DNA of 51,875 nt, taken from contig CACOKA010000004.1 of the NCBI GenBank assembly GCA_902627635.1, forward strand, positions 1 through 51,875, given 5' to 3'. This DNA comes from an uncultured Candidatus Actinomarina sp. Its GTDB lineage: Bacteria > Actinomycetota > Acidimicrobiia > Actinomarinales > Actinomarinaceae. Shown here in pieces: positions 34,452 through 42,716 of the stretch (positions within the stretch are counted from its first letter, which is position 1; every line of letters begins with the position of its first letter). The position numbers were made by a program, and so were the translations under genes. The notes under the pieces are model-generated. The model saw only the letters and a list, made by a program, of their open reading frames with translations. It was not told the origin of the DNA and did no database searches.

Positions 34452-35793
34452 AATAGTTTCTTTTTCACAGTTTTGTAAAGAACAACAATTTTTTATATCT
34501 ATTGATAAACTCCAAACTTATTTTGGATACATAGAATCAAAAAAAATCCAATCCTTTGAAGAAAAGATTAGGTATCTCTTTTTCCTGATTCCAAAAGACA
34601 AAGATGAAAAAGACAAACTTAAACATTTAATCTCGGAATATTTCAATTTTAAATTTGAAGAAAGTACATCCTTCGAATTTAATTTTTTTGATGAATATGA
34701 TCTCAATGAAAATTTTCAAGATGTTCTCATCAACAACGAGACTAGAGACATTGACTTTTCTAAAATTGCAATAGAAATAATGCAAGATTTTGAAAATCTT
34801 GACTTTTCTAGACCCGTTTCAAATGCTTATTGGCTAAATCAGTTAAAGAAAACAAAAGCCTATGAAGATATATTGAGTCTTTTTGATGTTCAATTTGAGG
34901 ATTCTTTCAAGAATATAATTAATAATTTAAATAGAGAAAACTTCTCGAACTTTCTCGATTTAAAGTTGTTAGAGCTGTTAAAAGAAGAGAGAAATAAAAC
35001 AAGAGATGCGTATCAACCTTCTGAATTAGACACTAAAGATCAATTAAATGAGTTAGATTATCTTTATACAAATAGTGAAGAAAGAAAAAAACTACTTGAA
35101 CAAACGTATGCACTTGGAAACAAGCTAGCTATAAAATTTAAAAAGCAGATAAAATTCTCAAACAAAGGAAATCTTAACTTAAGAAAAACTATAAGAAAGT
35201 CGATTCAGTCTGGTGGAGTCCTCCAAAATATTATTTATAAACCCAAGAATAAGAAAAAACCAAAGCTTGTAATTTTATGTGATATCAGCGGATCTATGGC
35301 ACTATATTCTCTTTTTGGTCTTACATTACTTTATGGAATGGTAAGCAGATTCAATTCAATAAAGTCTTTTGTTTTCATTGATGGAATTACTGAAGTAACA
35401 AAAGATATCAAAAAGCTAAAAAAAACCGAGATAGAATCATTCTTAAAGAATTGGAATAACTTTGTAAAACAAGATGGTCATTCTGACTATTCAAGAACTT
35501 TTGAAGAACTAGTTGATGAGGTAAAGAAAACTAATGCAAACTATAAATGTCTGATAGTCATTGGAGATGCCAGAAATAATTATCGTGATATAGACGAAGA
35601 ACTTGTAAACGAGGTTGGTAAATCTTTCAAAAATATTTATTGGTTGAATCCTGAAAGACTAAAGTATTGGAACACGGGTGATAGTTTAATTAGAAAATTT
35701 GATAGAGTTACGAACAATATATCTGAAGTTAGAAACTATAACCAAATGAAAGCCTTTGTTAACTCAATTGATTTTAAAAGAGATCTCAAGTGA
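34420..35793 (+). CDS. VWA-domain (CoxE-like) protein, partner of MoxR ATPase
   Basis: A 457-residue protein with a helical N-terminal part (about 1-270) and a C-terminal von Willebrand A domain with MIDAS motif DISGSM (Asp288, Ser290, Ser292), the pattern of CoxE/DUF VWA partners of MoxR ATPases. Three in-frame ATG codons (34420, 34426, 34432) are possible starts and nothing in the sequence decides between them. It overlaps moxR and ends 4 bases into nadD (GTGA). It probably forms a metal-dependent adaptor for the ATPase; the client is unknown. Confidence 0.82.
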   Translation: MKMQMSSFKNEIVSFSQFCKEQQFFISIDKLQTYFGYIESKKIQSFEEKIRYLFFLIPKDKDEKDKLKHLISEYFNFKFEESTSFEFNFFDEYDLNENFQDVLINNETRDIDFSKIAIEIMQDFENLDFSRPVSNAYWLNQLKKTKAYEDILSLFDVQFEDSFKNIINNLNRENFSNFLDLKLLELLKEERNKTRDAYQPSELDTKDQLNELDYLYTNSEERKKLLEQTYALGNKLAIKFKKQIKFSNKGNLNLRKTIRKSIQSGGVLQNIIYKPKNKKKPKLVILCDISGSMALYSLFGLTLLYGMVSRFNSIKSFVFIDGITEVTKDIKKLKKTEIESFLKNWNNFVKQDGHSDYSRTFEELVDEVKKTNANYKCLIVIGDARNNYRDIDEELVNEVGKSFKNIYWLNPERLKYWNTGDSLIRKFDRVTNNISEVRNYNQMKAFVNSIDFKRDLK

Positions 35794-36356
35794 ATAAGAT
35801 TGGTGTACTGGGTGGAACCTTTGATCCTCCTCATGATGCCCATTTAGAAATAGCTAGAAGGTCAATATCTCAATTTGGTTTGAACAAGGTAATTTTTATT
35901 CCTTCAGGAAATCCATGGCAAAAAAAAGATTCTACATCATTTCTTCATAGGTTTGAAATGACAAAAATATTAATCAATGAATCTGAATTTTTTGAAATTA
36001 GCGATATAGAAAAATCTGAAGAAAATCCTTCTTACACATACGAAACTTTACTTCGACTAGACCACCCAAAGGAAGATTTGTATTTTATCTTAGGTTCTGA
36101 TACGGCAATGAATATAAAAACTTGGAAAAACCACAGTAAATTATCTGAGCTTACAAACTTTTTAATTGCCCTAAGAAGGGAAGACAGTAATAAAACCTTA
36201 GAAGAGTACTTTCCATTTGAATATTCACTTATTGATGGTGAAAAAGTTGACTTAAGTTCAAGCACTATAAGAAATAAGCTAAAAAGAAATGAGATAAATA
36301 ATGACGATTTATCAAAAGAGGTTTTGAATTATATTAAAGATAACAATCTTTATTGA
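35790..36356 (+). CDS. nadD: nicotinate-nucleotide adenylyltransferase
   Basis: Transfers AMP to nicotinate mononucleotide in NAD synthesis. 188 residues with the nucleotidyltransferase start IGVLGGTFDPPHDAHLEIA (T/HxGH variant DAH), FIPSGNPWQKK, FILGSDTAMNIKTW and the C-terminal LSSSTIRNKL (ISSTxIR motif). The GTG start overlaps the VWA stop (GTGA). Its 3' end overlaps the antisense channel gene by 7 bases. Confidence 0.95.
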   Translation: MNKIGVLGGTFDPPHDAHLEIARRSISQFGLNKVIFIPSGNPWQKKDSTSFLHRFEMTKILINESEFFEISDIEKSEENPSYTYETLLRLDHPKEDLYFILGSDTAMNIKTWKNHSKLSELTNFLIALRREDSNKTLEEYFPFEYSLIDGEKVDLSSSTIRNKLKRNEINNDDLSKEVLNYIKDNNLY

Positions 36357-36760
36357 AGTTTTTTCTTTATATCATCCAATTCAAGTTGCATTTCATCAAG
36401 TTTTTCCAGAACATCATCATTCGTATGATGATCAACAAAATTTTGAATAAACTTAGCAGAAACGATTGCTGTTATCGTAGCAATTAACCCTAATCCAAGC
36501 AACATAAGAGAACTTGCTACAACTCTTCCTAGAGTTGTTACAGGTGTGATATCTCCATAGCCAACAGTTGTAATAGTTACAAGAGCCCACCATATACCAT
36601 CACCTAAGTTTTTTACCCCAGGTTCTGAAACATAAAAAAGATAGCCAAATAGGAAAATAAAAAATATTAATGCAGCAAGTATGGTTCTCAATCGCCTGCT
36701 GTTAAAAAGTGTCTCTAATAAGCCAAAAAGGTTTTTAATTCTTGTCAACTCTCTCCTCAC
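36350..36760 (-). CDS. small two-helix potassium channel
   Basis: A 136-residue KcsA/Kch-like channel: helix 1 at about 24-44, pore loop WWALVTITTVGYGD with selectivity filter TVGYGD (65-70), helix 2 at about 76-105, and a C-terminal coiled coil (DVLEKLDEMQLELDDIKKKLQ) likely to tetramerise. The GTG at 36760 is the longest start; a TTG at 36748 preceded by AGGAG is an alternative that removes four residues. There is no RCK regulatory domain. It sits antisense between nadD and rsfS, which are normally adjacent, so it is probably a later insertion. Confidence 0.88.
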   Translation of the reverse strand: MRRELTRIKNLFGLLETLFNSRRLRTILAALIFFIFLFGYLFYVSEPGVKNLGDGIWWALVTITTVGYGDITPVTTLGRVVASSLMLLGLGLIATITAIVSAKFIQNFVDHHTNDDVLEKLDEMQLELDDIKKKLQ

Positions 36761-36774
36761 TATTAAGAATAGTG
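36758..36774. promoter_or_regulatory. inverted repeat at the channel start, possible operator
   Basis: CACTATT-aag-AATAGTG, a perfect 7-bp inverted repeat covering the channel GTG start and a minus-strand TATTCT hexamer (36766-36771). It could be an operator between the divergent channel and rsfS genes. Confidence 0.3.
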
Positions 36775-36806
36775 TCTTTATTTTTTACATGGTAACATAT
36801 TTATAA

Positions 36807-37163
36807 GTGACTGAAAGAAAAACAGAATTTACAAACAATTTTTTCTTTGATAACGTCATAGATATTTTACTCACTCAAAAATGCACAAACATAAAAGCAT
36901 TTAAGGTAGAAAAAAATAGTTTTTTTGATGTGGTGATAATGTGTAATGTTACATCCAATACTCAAATGGTATCGTCTGTTAAAAAATTAAAAAATCTTGT
37001 GAAATCAAAAAATAAAAACTTTTTCTCTGAGGGTATTGATTCGTCTTGGGCATTAGTTGAGTTCGAAGGTGTCGGAATACACTTTTTCACAGAGGAAGCA
37101 AGAGAATATTACAATCTAGAGGATTTATTTTTTGATAGTAATCTAATGCTTCAATACGGGTAA
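36807..37163 (+). CDS. rsfS: ribosomal silencing factor RsfS (YbeB/Iojap)
   Basis: Binds ribosomal protein L14 and blocks subunit joining when nutrients are short. 118 residues: FFFDNVIDILLTQKCTNIKAF corresponds to the family's start, SWALVEFEGVGIHFFTEEAREYYNLEDLF is the C-terminal signature ('sgW.liD.gdvvvHif..e.R.fY.Le.lw'). The GTG start at 36807 is preceded by TAACAT 8 nt upstream and no Shine-Dalgarno. It follows nadD as usual, apart from the intervening channel gene. Confidence 0.88.
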   Translation: MTERKTEFTNNFFFDNVIDILLTQKCTNIKAFKVEKNSFFDVVIMCNVTSNTQMVSSVKKLKNLVKSKNKNFFSEGIDSSWALVEFEGVGIHFFTEEAREYYNLEDLFFDSNLMLQYG

Positions 37164-37176
37164 CCTTAATTGTATT

Positions 37177-37249
37177 GGGGCTGTAGCTCAGTTGGCAGAG
37201 CACGTGCATGGCATGCACGGGGTCAGGGGTTCAAATCCCCTCAGCTCCA
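37177..37249 (+). tRNA. tRNA-Ala(GGC)
   Basis: Acceptor GGGGCTG/CAGCTCC, D-arm AGCTCAGTTGGCAGAGC, anticodon stem CGTGC/GCACG around ATGGCAT (anticodon GGC), T-loop TTCAAAT, discriminator A. The acceptor G3 is followed by the usual GC-rich pairs. CCA is not encoded. The flippase gene starts 10 bp later. Confidence 0.95.
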
Positions 37250-37258
37250 CAAACAAAT

Positions 37259-38509
37259 ATGAACTTAAAATATATAAGAGAAATATTTAATCAAACAAAA
37301 GATTTGATTGGTTCACAATCTGCCATTGCAATAATCTCTGTAATCCAAGTGTCGTTTGTTGTTAACCAACTCGGACCTGCCAAATATGGTGCAGTAGTAC
37401 TCTTAATTGCAATACCAAGTCTTATCTTTCGTGCTTCACATGCAAGAAATAGTGATGTAAATCTTCTAGTTCTAAAGGATGGAAAAAACTTTTATTTTGA
37501 ATCTATCTTTTTCAACTTCATAACTGGAATTGGTAGTTTTTTACTTTGTATTGTAATTTTTACAAATCCAATAATTATTAATTCATCTTTGGGTGATTAT
37601 TTTGGTATTGAAACATTATCAAATGTTCTATTAATTTATTTACTTACAAGAATTATTCAGACTTTTTCAGAAACAAGTAAATCTATACTGATTTTTCATA
37701 ATGAATTAAGAAGATACTCAATACTTGAAATTAGCAGTGTAGTAGTTAGGTTTATTGCATTAGTATTTTTACTTTTAAATGATCCAAGTGTAGAAAACTA
37801 TCTAATTGCACAATCAATCTATGGAATTACCTTTGGACTTTTTGGTTTATATCTCTCTAATAAATATCGTGATTCTTCAGATTTCAAGATTCGACATTTC
37901 AAAGCATATTCAAAAGCCATCAGATCTTCTTATGGAAAAATTAGATATGACCAAATTATTGGTCTCATACCACAACATTTGGACGTAATTTTACTAGCTA
38001 TTGTCGTTGATATACAGACTGTTGGAATCTATCAATTTGCTAAAAGGTTAGTTGAACCTATAAATTATCTTGTTGTTACATTTAATCCTTGGTTACAAAA
38101 CAAACTAAAGTCTGAGGACAAAGATTTCAATATAACTTCTTTCTTTACGCAAATTTTGTTACCAATTTCAATATTGTTATTTGGAATTTATTTCATTTTT
38201 GGACGAAATCTTATTTTATTTATTGGTAATGAGGATTTTATTAATTCATTTGAGCCAATGATGGTGTTGTTGATAGGATTCACTACTTATTTGTTAAGTT
38301 TCTGGATAAGACAGTATCTATTATTTGCTGATTTAATCGAGTTTCATGCTTTTGGACGAATTATTTACTCTTTTGTATTTCTCGTTTTAGCAGTCTTATT
38401 ATCTGATTCTTTTTCCTCTCTAGGAGTCGCTATTGCTTTAAGCTCTGCAATGGTTTTACAAAAATTTTTTGAATACAGCATATATTTGATAAAAATAAAA
38501 TCAAATTGA
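37259..38509 (+). CDS. polysaccharide flippase-like membrane protein (Wzx/MATE-like)
   Basis: A 416-residue polytopic protein with about 12 hydrophobic segments and the N-terminal pattern QTKDLIGSQSAIAIIS...FVVNQLGPAKYGAVVLL, which matches the 'lgp..yG.y.l' region of oligosaccharide flippases that move undecaprenyl-linked glycans across the membrane. A longer frame begins inside tRNA-Ala at 37208; ATG 37259 after the tRNA is the start. It lies next to a polymerase/ligase-like gene and a GT4 glycosyltransferase. Confidence 0.75.
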   Translation: MNLKYIREIFNQTKDLIGSQSAIAIISVIQVSFVVNQLGPAKYGAVVLLIAIPSLIFRASHARNSDVNLLVLKDGKNFYFESIFFNFITGIGSFLLCIVIFTNPIIINSSLGDYFGIETLSNVLLIYLLTRIIQTFSETSKSILIFHNELRRYSILEISSVVVRFIALVFLLLNDPSVENYLIAQSIYGITFGLFGLYLSNKYRDSSDFKIRHFKAYSKAIRSSYGKIRYDQIIGLIPQHLDVILLAIVVDIQTVGIYQFAKRLVEPINYLVVTFNPWLQNKLKSEDKDFNITSFFTQILLPISILLFGIYFIFGRNLILFIGNEDFINSFEPMMVLLIGFTTYLLSFWIRQYLLFADLIEFHAFGRIIYSFVFLVLAVLLSDSFSSLGVAIALSSAMVLQKFFEYSIYLIKIKSN

Positions 38510-38523
38510 ATAAATCTCAACAT

Positions 38524-38529
38524 TAACAT
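38524..38529 (+). promoter_or_regulatory. -10-like hexamer TAACAT before the polymerase-like gene
   Basis: TAACAT lies 4 nt before ATG 38534 and 7 nt before ATG 38537. By the spacing used elsewhere in the window it favours 38537 as a leaderless start. Confidence 0.35.
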
Positions 38530-38536
38530 AAGAATG

Positions 38537-39919
38537 ATGCAGATAAATAAACAATCAAACCAAAACACTTACGAAATTATGTTTTTAATGGTTTCTGTTT
38601 TGCTCGTTTTTTTGGATGCTTATCAAATTTTTGGCATACCAATTCCATGGTTAGGTATGACCCTATTGTTTTTGTTTGCTTTAACTAAATACAAATTATT
38701 CTATGACTCAAAAAATCTTGTAATTGTTTCAATATTGATTGCAATCGTCATGATTCCACAGATAATATATATTTTCTTCAATGAAGTTTCGCAAGGAGAA
38801 ATACAATACCTCTTTTTACGATTACTTAACATATTCTCATTTGTTATAGTTCTTTTATGTTCATTGACTTACTTTAGAAATGAAAAAATAATGTCCTTTT
38901 TTGACACTTGGAAATATTTAATTGGAGTAATGTCAGCTTTGACAATCTATATATTTATCGCCCAAATCTATGACTTAAGTGAATTTACAAGAAATAGATC
39001 AAACACTAATCTTTTTGGAGACTCCGACCAATCTACTTTTTGGTTATCAGAACCACACAGAGCAATGGGTACATTTAGAGAGCCAGTTTTATTAATATCT
39101 TTTTTAATGCCACTCGTTGTTTTGTATCTTTACAAATATAAAAGTAGTAATTATTTGTTATCCATAATTTCTGGAATTGCATTAGGTTTATCAAGAAGTA
39201 ATTATTTGCGCCTATTTTGTATAATTTTTCTTACGTTCGTCTTATTTAATTATCTAAAAACAAAAGAGTTAAATAAATCGCTTTTATTGTTTTTGGTTAT
39301 TTCACTTGTGATGTCTAATTTTGGAGTTTTTGAATGTAATTTAAATTCAGATAGTAGGCAATGTATTGAATATGAAGAAGATGTTCAAAAAATGAATGCT
39401 TCTGGTGAAATAAAAATTGATGTAAATTCAGACACTGAAGAATTGGGCCTGGGTAATGACAGATTAAATGTATTGAATTTTTTTATTAACTCATTGAGAG
39501 ATATTACACCTAAAAGCATTATCAATATAAACTCTGATTATCAAGATTATTCTTCAGTAAGAGTTAATGAAGAAATGTATTTTACGAATAGGACATTACC
39601 TAAATATCTTCTCCAAAGATATAGCACCCAAAATTTTGGTACTGGTAATTATTCACTAGTTAAATATGATCTAAATGTTCAAAATTTGTTTGTGTTTTAT
39701 ACTCAAGCTTTCGGAATTATTTTTCCTCTTATACTGTTTTTAATATTCCTGAACATTGTTGTTCAAAAAAAAGAGTTACTTAAATTGTTTTTCTTTTGCA
39801 GTTTTATTTTATTTTTCTTTGTTAGTCCAGTTGAAGAAGTCAATGCATTCTATGGCTTAATCATTGGTGCAGCGTATAATTTGATTTTTATGAAAGATGA
39901 TATAAATGCAAATACATAA
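38537..39919 (+). CDS. O-antigen polymerase/ligase-like membrane protein
   Basis: A 460-residue polytopic protein with about ten hydrophobic segments (regularly spaced from residue 12 to about 245, then about 370-440) and one large hydrophilic loop at about 265-365. This is the layout of Wzy/WaaL-type glycan polymerases and ligases, which have a large extracytoplasmic loop. Sequence identity in this family is low, so the call rests on topology and on its place between a flippase and a glycosyltransferase. Tandem ATG codons at 38534/38537; the second fits the -10 spacing. It overlaps serC by 14 bases. Confidence 0.6.
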   Translation: MQINKQSNQNTYEIMFLMVSVLLVFLDAYQIFGIPIPWLGMTLLFLFALTKYKLFYDSKNLVIVSILIAIVMIPQIIYIFFNEVSQGEIQYLFLRLLNIFSFVIVLLCSLTYFRNEKIMSFFDTWKYLIGVMSALTIYIFIAQIYDLSEFTRNRSNTNLFGDSDQSTFWLSEPHRAMGTFREPVLLISFLMPLVVLYLYKYKSSNYLLSIISGIALGLSRSNYLRLFCIIFLTFVLFNYLKTKELNKSLLLFLVISLVMSNFGVFECNLNSDSRQCIEYEEDVQKMNASGEIKIDVNSDTEELGLGNDRLNVLNFFINSLRDITPKSIININSDYQDYSSVRVNEEMYFTNRTLPKYLLQRYSTQNFGTGNYSLVKYDLNVQNLFVFYTQAFGIIFPLILFLIFLNIVVQKKELLKLFFFCSFILFFFVSPVEEVNAFYGLIIGAAYNLIFMKDDINANT

Positions 39920-40976
39920 TTTTTCACCGGGTCCAGCAAGATTAGATCCCTCTATTATCAGCAAGTCCCAAGAGGCAATAGCTAATTATCAAAAAACTGG
40001 TTTGTCAATTCTAGAGATTGGACACAGAACTAAAGATTTTGAAACATTAATAAACGCTCTTCAAGAGAATATGATAAATATTTTTAATATTCCATCTAAT
40101 TATTTCACTCTTCTATTGCAAGGGGGAGCAACATATCAGAATACCTTTATCGCTAATAACTTTGATAAAGAAAATAAACTTTTAGGATGTCTAGTCACAG
40201 GAACATGGGGGAGGTATTCAGTTGAAGATTTCTCAAAAATAAGAGATACGAAATTAATTGAAGTAAGCGATAATGAAATTGAAAATTATATTCAAACACC
40301 CTGGGACCTCGAAGGTGTTGATTATTTGCACCTAACTTCAAACGAGACAATAAATGGTGTCCAATTAAGGGAATTCAATAAAATTGAACATGATTCATTA
40401 CTTGTTGATATGTCCTCAGATATTGGTTCTTATAGTTTTGAATGGGACAATTTAGCTTATGTTTATGCAGGAGCTCAAAAAAATATGGGCATTCCAGGAG
40501 TCTCAATATGTATTGGAGATGAAAAATATTTAAATTCAGAAGATAATTCTAGATACCTAAACCTTGGACAATTGGTGGAAAAGAATTCTTTGTTGAACAC
40601 ACCTCCTACTTTTTCGATATACGTCCTAAAGCTGGTAACCGATTGGATGATTGCAATGGGAGGTATAAACCATTTTGAAGATAAATCAATTAGACAATCA
40701 TCAAGACTATATGAACAATTAGAGAGTTATGGTGATTTTGTAATAATACCTGTCAGTGACTATTCAAAAAGTAGATCCAATATAATTTTTAAATTCAAAA
40801 ATGAGGATTTGGAAAAGAAATTTCTTATTGAAGCAACTGAAAAAGGAATACTTGGTCTGAATGGACATAGAAGCCAGGGGGGAATAAGAATTAGTCTTTA
40901 CAATTCAATTACAGACGAGATGGTTGACTACTTGTCAGAATATATTGACAAATTTTTTGCAGATAATGGAAAATAA
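39906..40976 (+). CDS. serC: phosphoserine aminotransferase
   Basis: A PLP enzyme converting 3-phosphohydroxypyruvate to phosphoserine (serine synthesis). 356 residues: NFSPGPARLDPSII at the start, LEIGHRTKDFE, LQGGATYQNTF (phosphate/PLP contacts), TSNETINGVQ, DMSSDIGS, and PLP lysine Lys192 in YAGAQKNMG. The wording is close to the E. coli/Bacteroidetes SerC type. It starts inside the membrane-protein gene and overlaps the next gene by 11 bases. serA and serB are not in the window. Confidence 0.95.
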   Translation: MQIHNFSPGPARLDPSIISKSQEAIANYQKTGLSILEIGHRTKDFETLINALQENMINIFNIPSNYFTLLLQGGATYQNTFIANNFDKENKLLGCLVTGTWGRYSVEDFSKIRDTKLIEVSDNEIENYIQTPWDLEGVDYLHLTSNETINGVQLREFNKIEHDSLLVDMSSDIGSYSFEWDNLAYVYAGAQKNMGIPGVSICIGDEKYLNSEDNSRYLNLGQLVEKNSLLNTPPTFSIYVLKLVTDWMIAMGGINHFEDKSIRQSSRLYEQLESYGDFVIIPVSDYSKSRSNIIFKFKNEDLEKKFLIEATEKGILGLNGHRSQGGIRISLYNSITDEMVDYLSEYIDKFFADNGK

Positions 40977-41613
40977 TAACTTCACAGTTTATCAATTTGA
41001 AAACTACGACGTTGAGGGTCTTAAACTTGAAATTAATTTTTCAAATACTGACTTTATCGAGATAAAGACCCATGAAGAAATAAATTCCCCAATTGAAAAA
41101 ATGGAAGAATCTTTTGAACCACTTTTATTTGGAATTGATATGAATATAGCAAATATCAAAAATATAAATGATTTAAAAGGAAAGAAAATGATTCTGTTAG
41201 ATGGACATCATCGATATGAATACTTGAAAAGAAATGATATTGACAAATCAATTGAATTAGTACTTATTTCAATTGATGATGTAGAAATTCTTTCTTACCC
41301 ATCACGTTTAATAATTAGAAAAAAAGAATTTGAGGAAATTCTTGAAAATTATAATTTTTCAAACAATGTCTCTTCAAAATTCTTTGTTTCAGTAGATGAT
41401 GTTAAGTTCTTCAATGAGGAAATTTTGGACATTTATCAACTTTATGAATTTAAAAATTTCTGTTACGTTAACGAGTATATAAGCTCAGCGGTGGATGAAT
41501 ATAAAACTAATGATGAAATAATTGTAAATTTTACCCCCATAAAAGTATCTGAAATTGTAGAAAACGACTCTCTGTTTCCTCCAAAATCTACATGGATAAC
41601 TCCAAGATTATGA
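40966..41613 (+). CDS. short DUF1015-like protein
   Basis: A 215-residue protein with two signatures of the DUF1015 family (about 400 residues): LLDGHHRYEYLK (about residues 80-90) and the C-terminal [12 protein letters not shown], matching 'mPeKsTyFtPK'. It is about half the usual length, with the middle portion condensed. DUF1015 genes commonly sit beside serC or serA, as here. The function is unproven; a role in serine metabolism is inferred from context. ATG 40966 is preferred over an in-frame ATG at 40924 that lies deeper inside serC. It overlaps the glycosyltransferase by 4 bases (ATGA). Confidence 0.7.
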   Translation: MENNNFTVYQFENYDVEGLKLEINFSNTDFIEIKTHEEINSPIEKMEESFEPLLFGIDMNIANIKNINDLKGKKMILLDGHHRYEYLKRNDIDKSIELVLISIDDVEILSYPSRLIIRKKEFEEILENYNFSNNVSSKFFVSVDDVKFFNEEILDIYQLYEFKNFCYVNEYISSAVDEYKTNDEIIVNFTPIKVSEIVENDSLFPPKSTWITPRL

Positions 41614-42716
41614 AAATTTGTCATGTTATCAATTCTTTAAATAGGGGAGGTGCTGAATCGCATTTGTTAGACCTAATCAATGCACAGCTAAATGATGGGA
41701 TGGATGTCCATGTAACTGTTATTGGCGAAGATAGCACTGAATCATATTCAATAGAAAGCGAACTACTTAAAAATGGCATAAACATTACAAGATTTAATGG
41801 CCCAAGAATGTTTAATTTATTTTCATATTTTTCTATGTATTCAAAATTCAAAAATGAAAAATTTGATATTATTCATTCACATCAACCTCGTAGCGATTAT
41901 ATGGTCTACAGAACAAAAAAATATTTATCAAAAAAAATTAAATGGATTGTAAGTGTTCATGGAAAATATGATACGTATTTAGAAAAAGGTAGTTTAAGTA
42001 ATAACCTAAGAAAATACTTTATGAAGAGACTCTCTAAACATTGGCAATCTGCTTTTTCAATAATCGCGATTTCTGAGGAAGTAAAAAGTTGGATTGAAAA
42101 TCTTAATCATGAATTGAATGTTGTGGTCATACCTTACTGGATAGATATCAAAAATTCTGAAACCATTGAAAAAAAAGATAGAGTAACCCTTGGATTTCTT
42201 GGAAGACTGAATGTAAATAAAGGGATAGAAGACTTAATTGATGCACTTAATTCAGACGAGCTTAAATCACTTGATTTTAAATTAATGATTGCTGGAAGTG
42301 GGACCGATGAGTATTTAGAAAAATTAAGAAATATGATTGAAAAAGACAATATTAAAAACGTAAATTTTCTTGGATATATAGAAAATAGAGATGAATTTTT
42401 TAATAATATAGACATTTTTGTATTTCCATCATTTTCAGAGGGTTTAGGTTTGGTATTACTCGAAGCTATGAGTTTCTCAAAGATTTGCATAACGAGAAAT
42501 ATTTTGCCAATGACAAATTATATTGACGAAGACTCAGGTTATTTATTTGATGATGTGAATGGATTATCGCATTCAATAGCATCATCTATTCAAGATTTAG
42601 AAAACAATATTGAATTAATACAGAAAAAATTGTTTAATATTGAAAAGAAATTAGAAAAATCAAGAAAGGAAAATATATTTCCAGAGTTAGTAAAAGTATA
42701 TGAACAGTCAATTTGA
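41610..42716 (+). CDS. GT4-family glycosyltransferase
   Basis: A GT-B-fold sugar transferase of 368 residues. The N-terminal [21 protein letters not shown] is the acceptor-side start typical of GT4; HSHQPRSDY follows. The donor-binding C-terminal half has [32 protein letters not shown] and the nucleotide-sugar motif [21 protein letters not shown] 41610 overlaps the previous stop (ATGA); a longer frame from 41592 is possible but unneeded. It probably adds a sugar to the envelope glycan handled by the neighbouring flippase and polymerase. It overlaps leuS by 17 bases. Confidence 0.88.
   Translation: MKICHVINSLNRGGAESHLLDLINAQLNDGMDVHVTVIGEDSTESYSIESELLKNGINITRFNGPRMFNLFSYFSMYSKFKNEKFDIIHSHQPRSDYMVYRTKKYLSKKIKWIVSVHGKYDTYLEKGSLSNNLRKYFMKRLSKHWQSAFSIIAISEEVKSWIENLNHELNVVVIPYWIDIKNSETIEKKDRVTLGFLGRLNVNKGIEDLIDALNSDELKSLDFKLMIAGSGTDEYLEKLRNMIEKDNIKNVNFLGYIENRDEFFNNIDIFVFPSFSEGLGLVLLEAMSFSKICITRNILPMTNYIDEDSGYLFDDVNGLSHSIASSIQDLENNIELIQKKLFNIEKKLEKSRKENIFPELVKVYEQSI

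Noticed and set aside
37208-37258. ATG start for the flippase at 37208
   Set aside because: It falls inside tRNA-Ala; ATG 37259 follows the tRNA.
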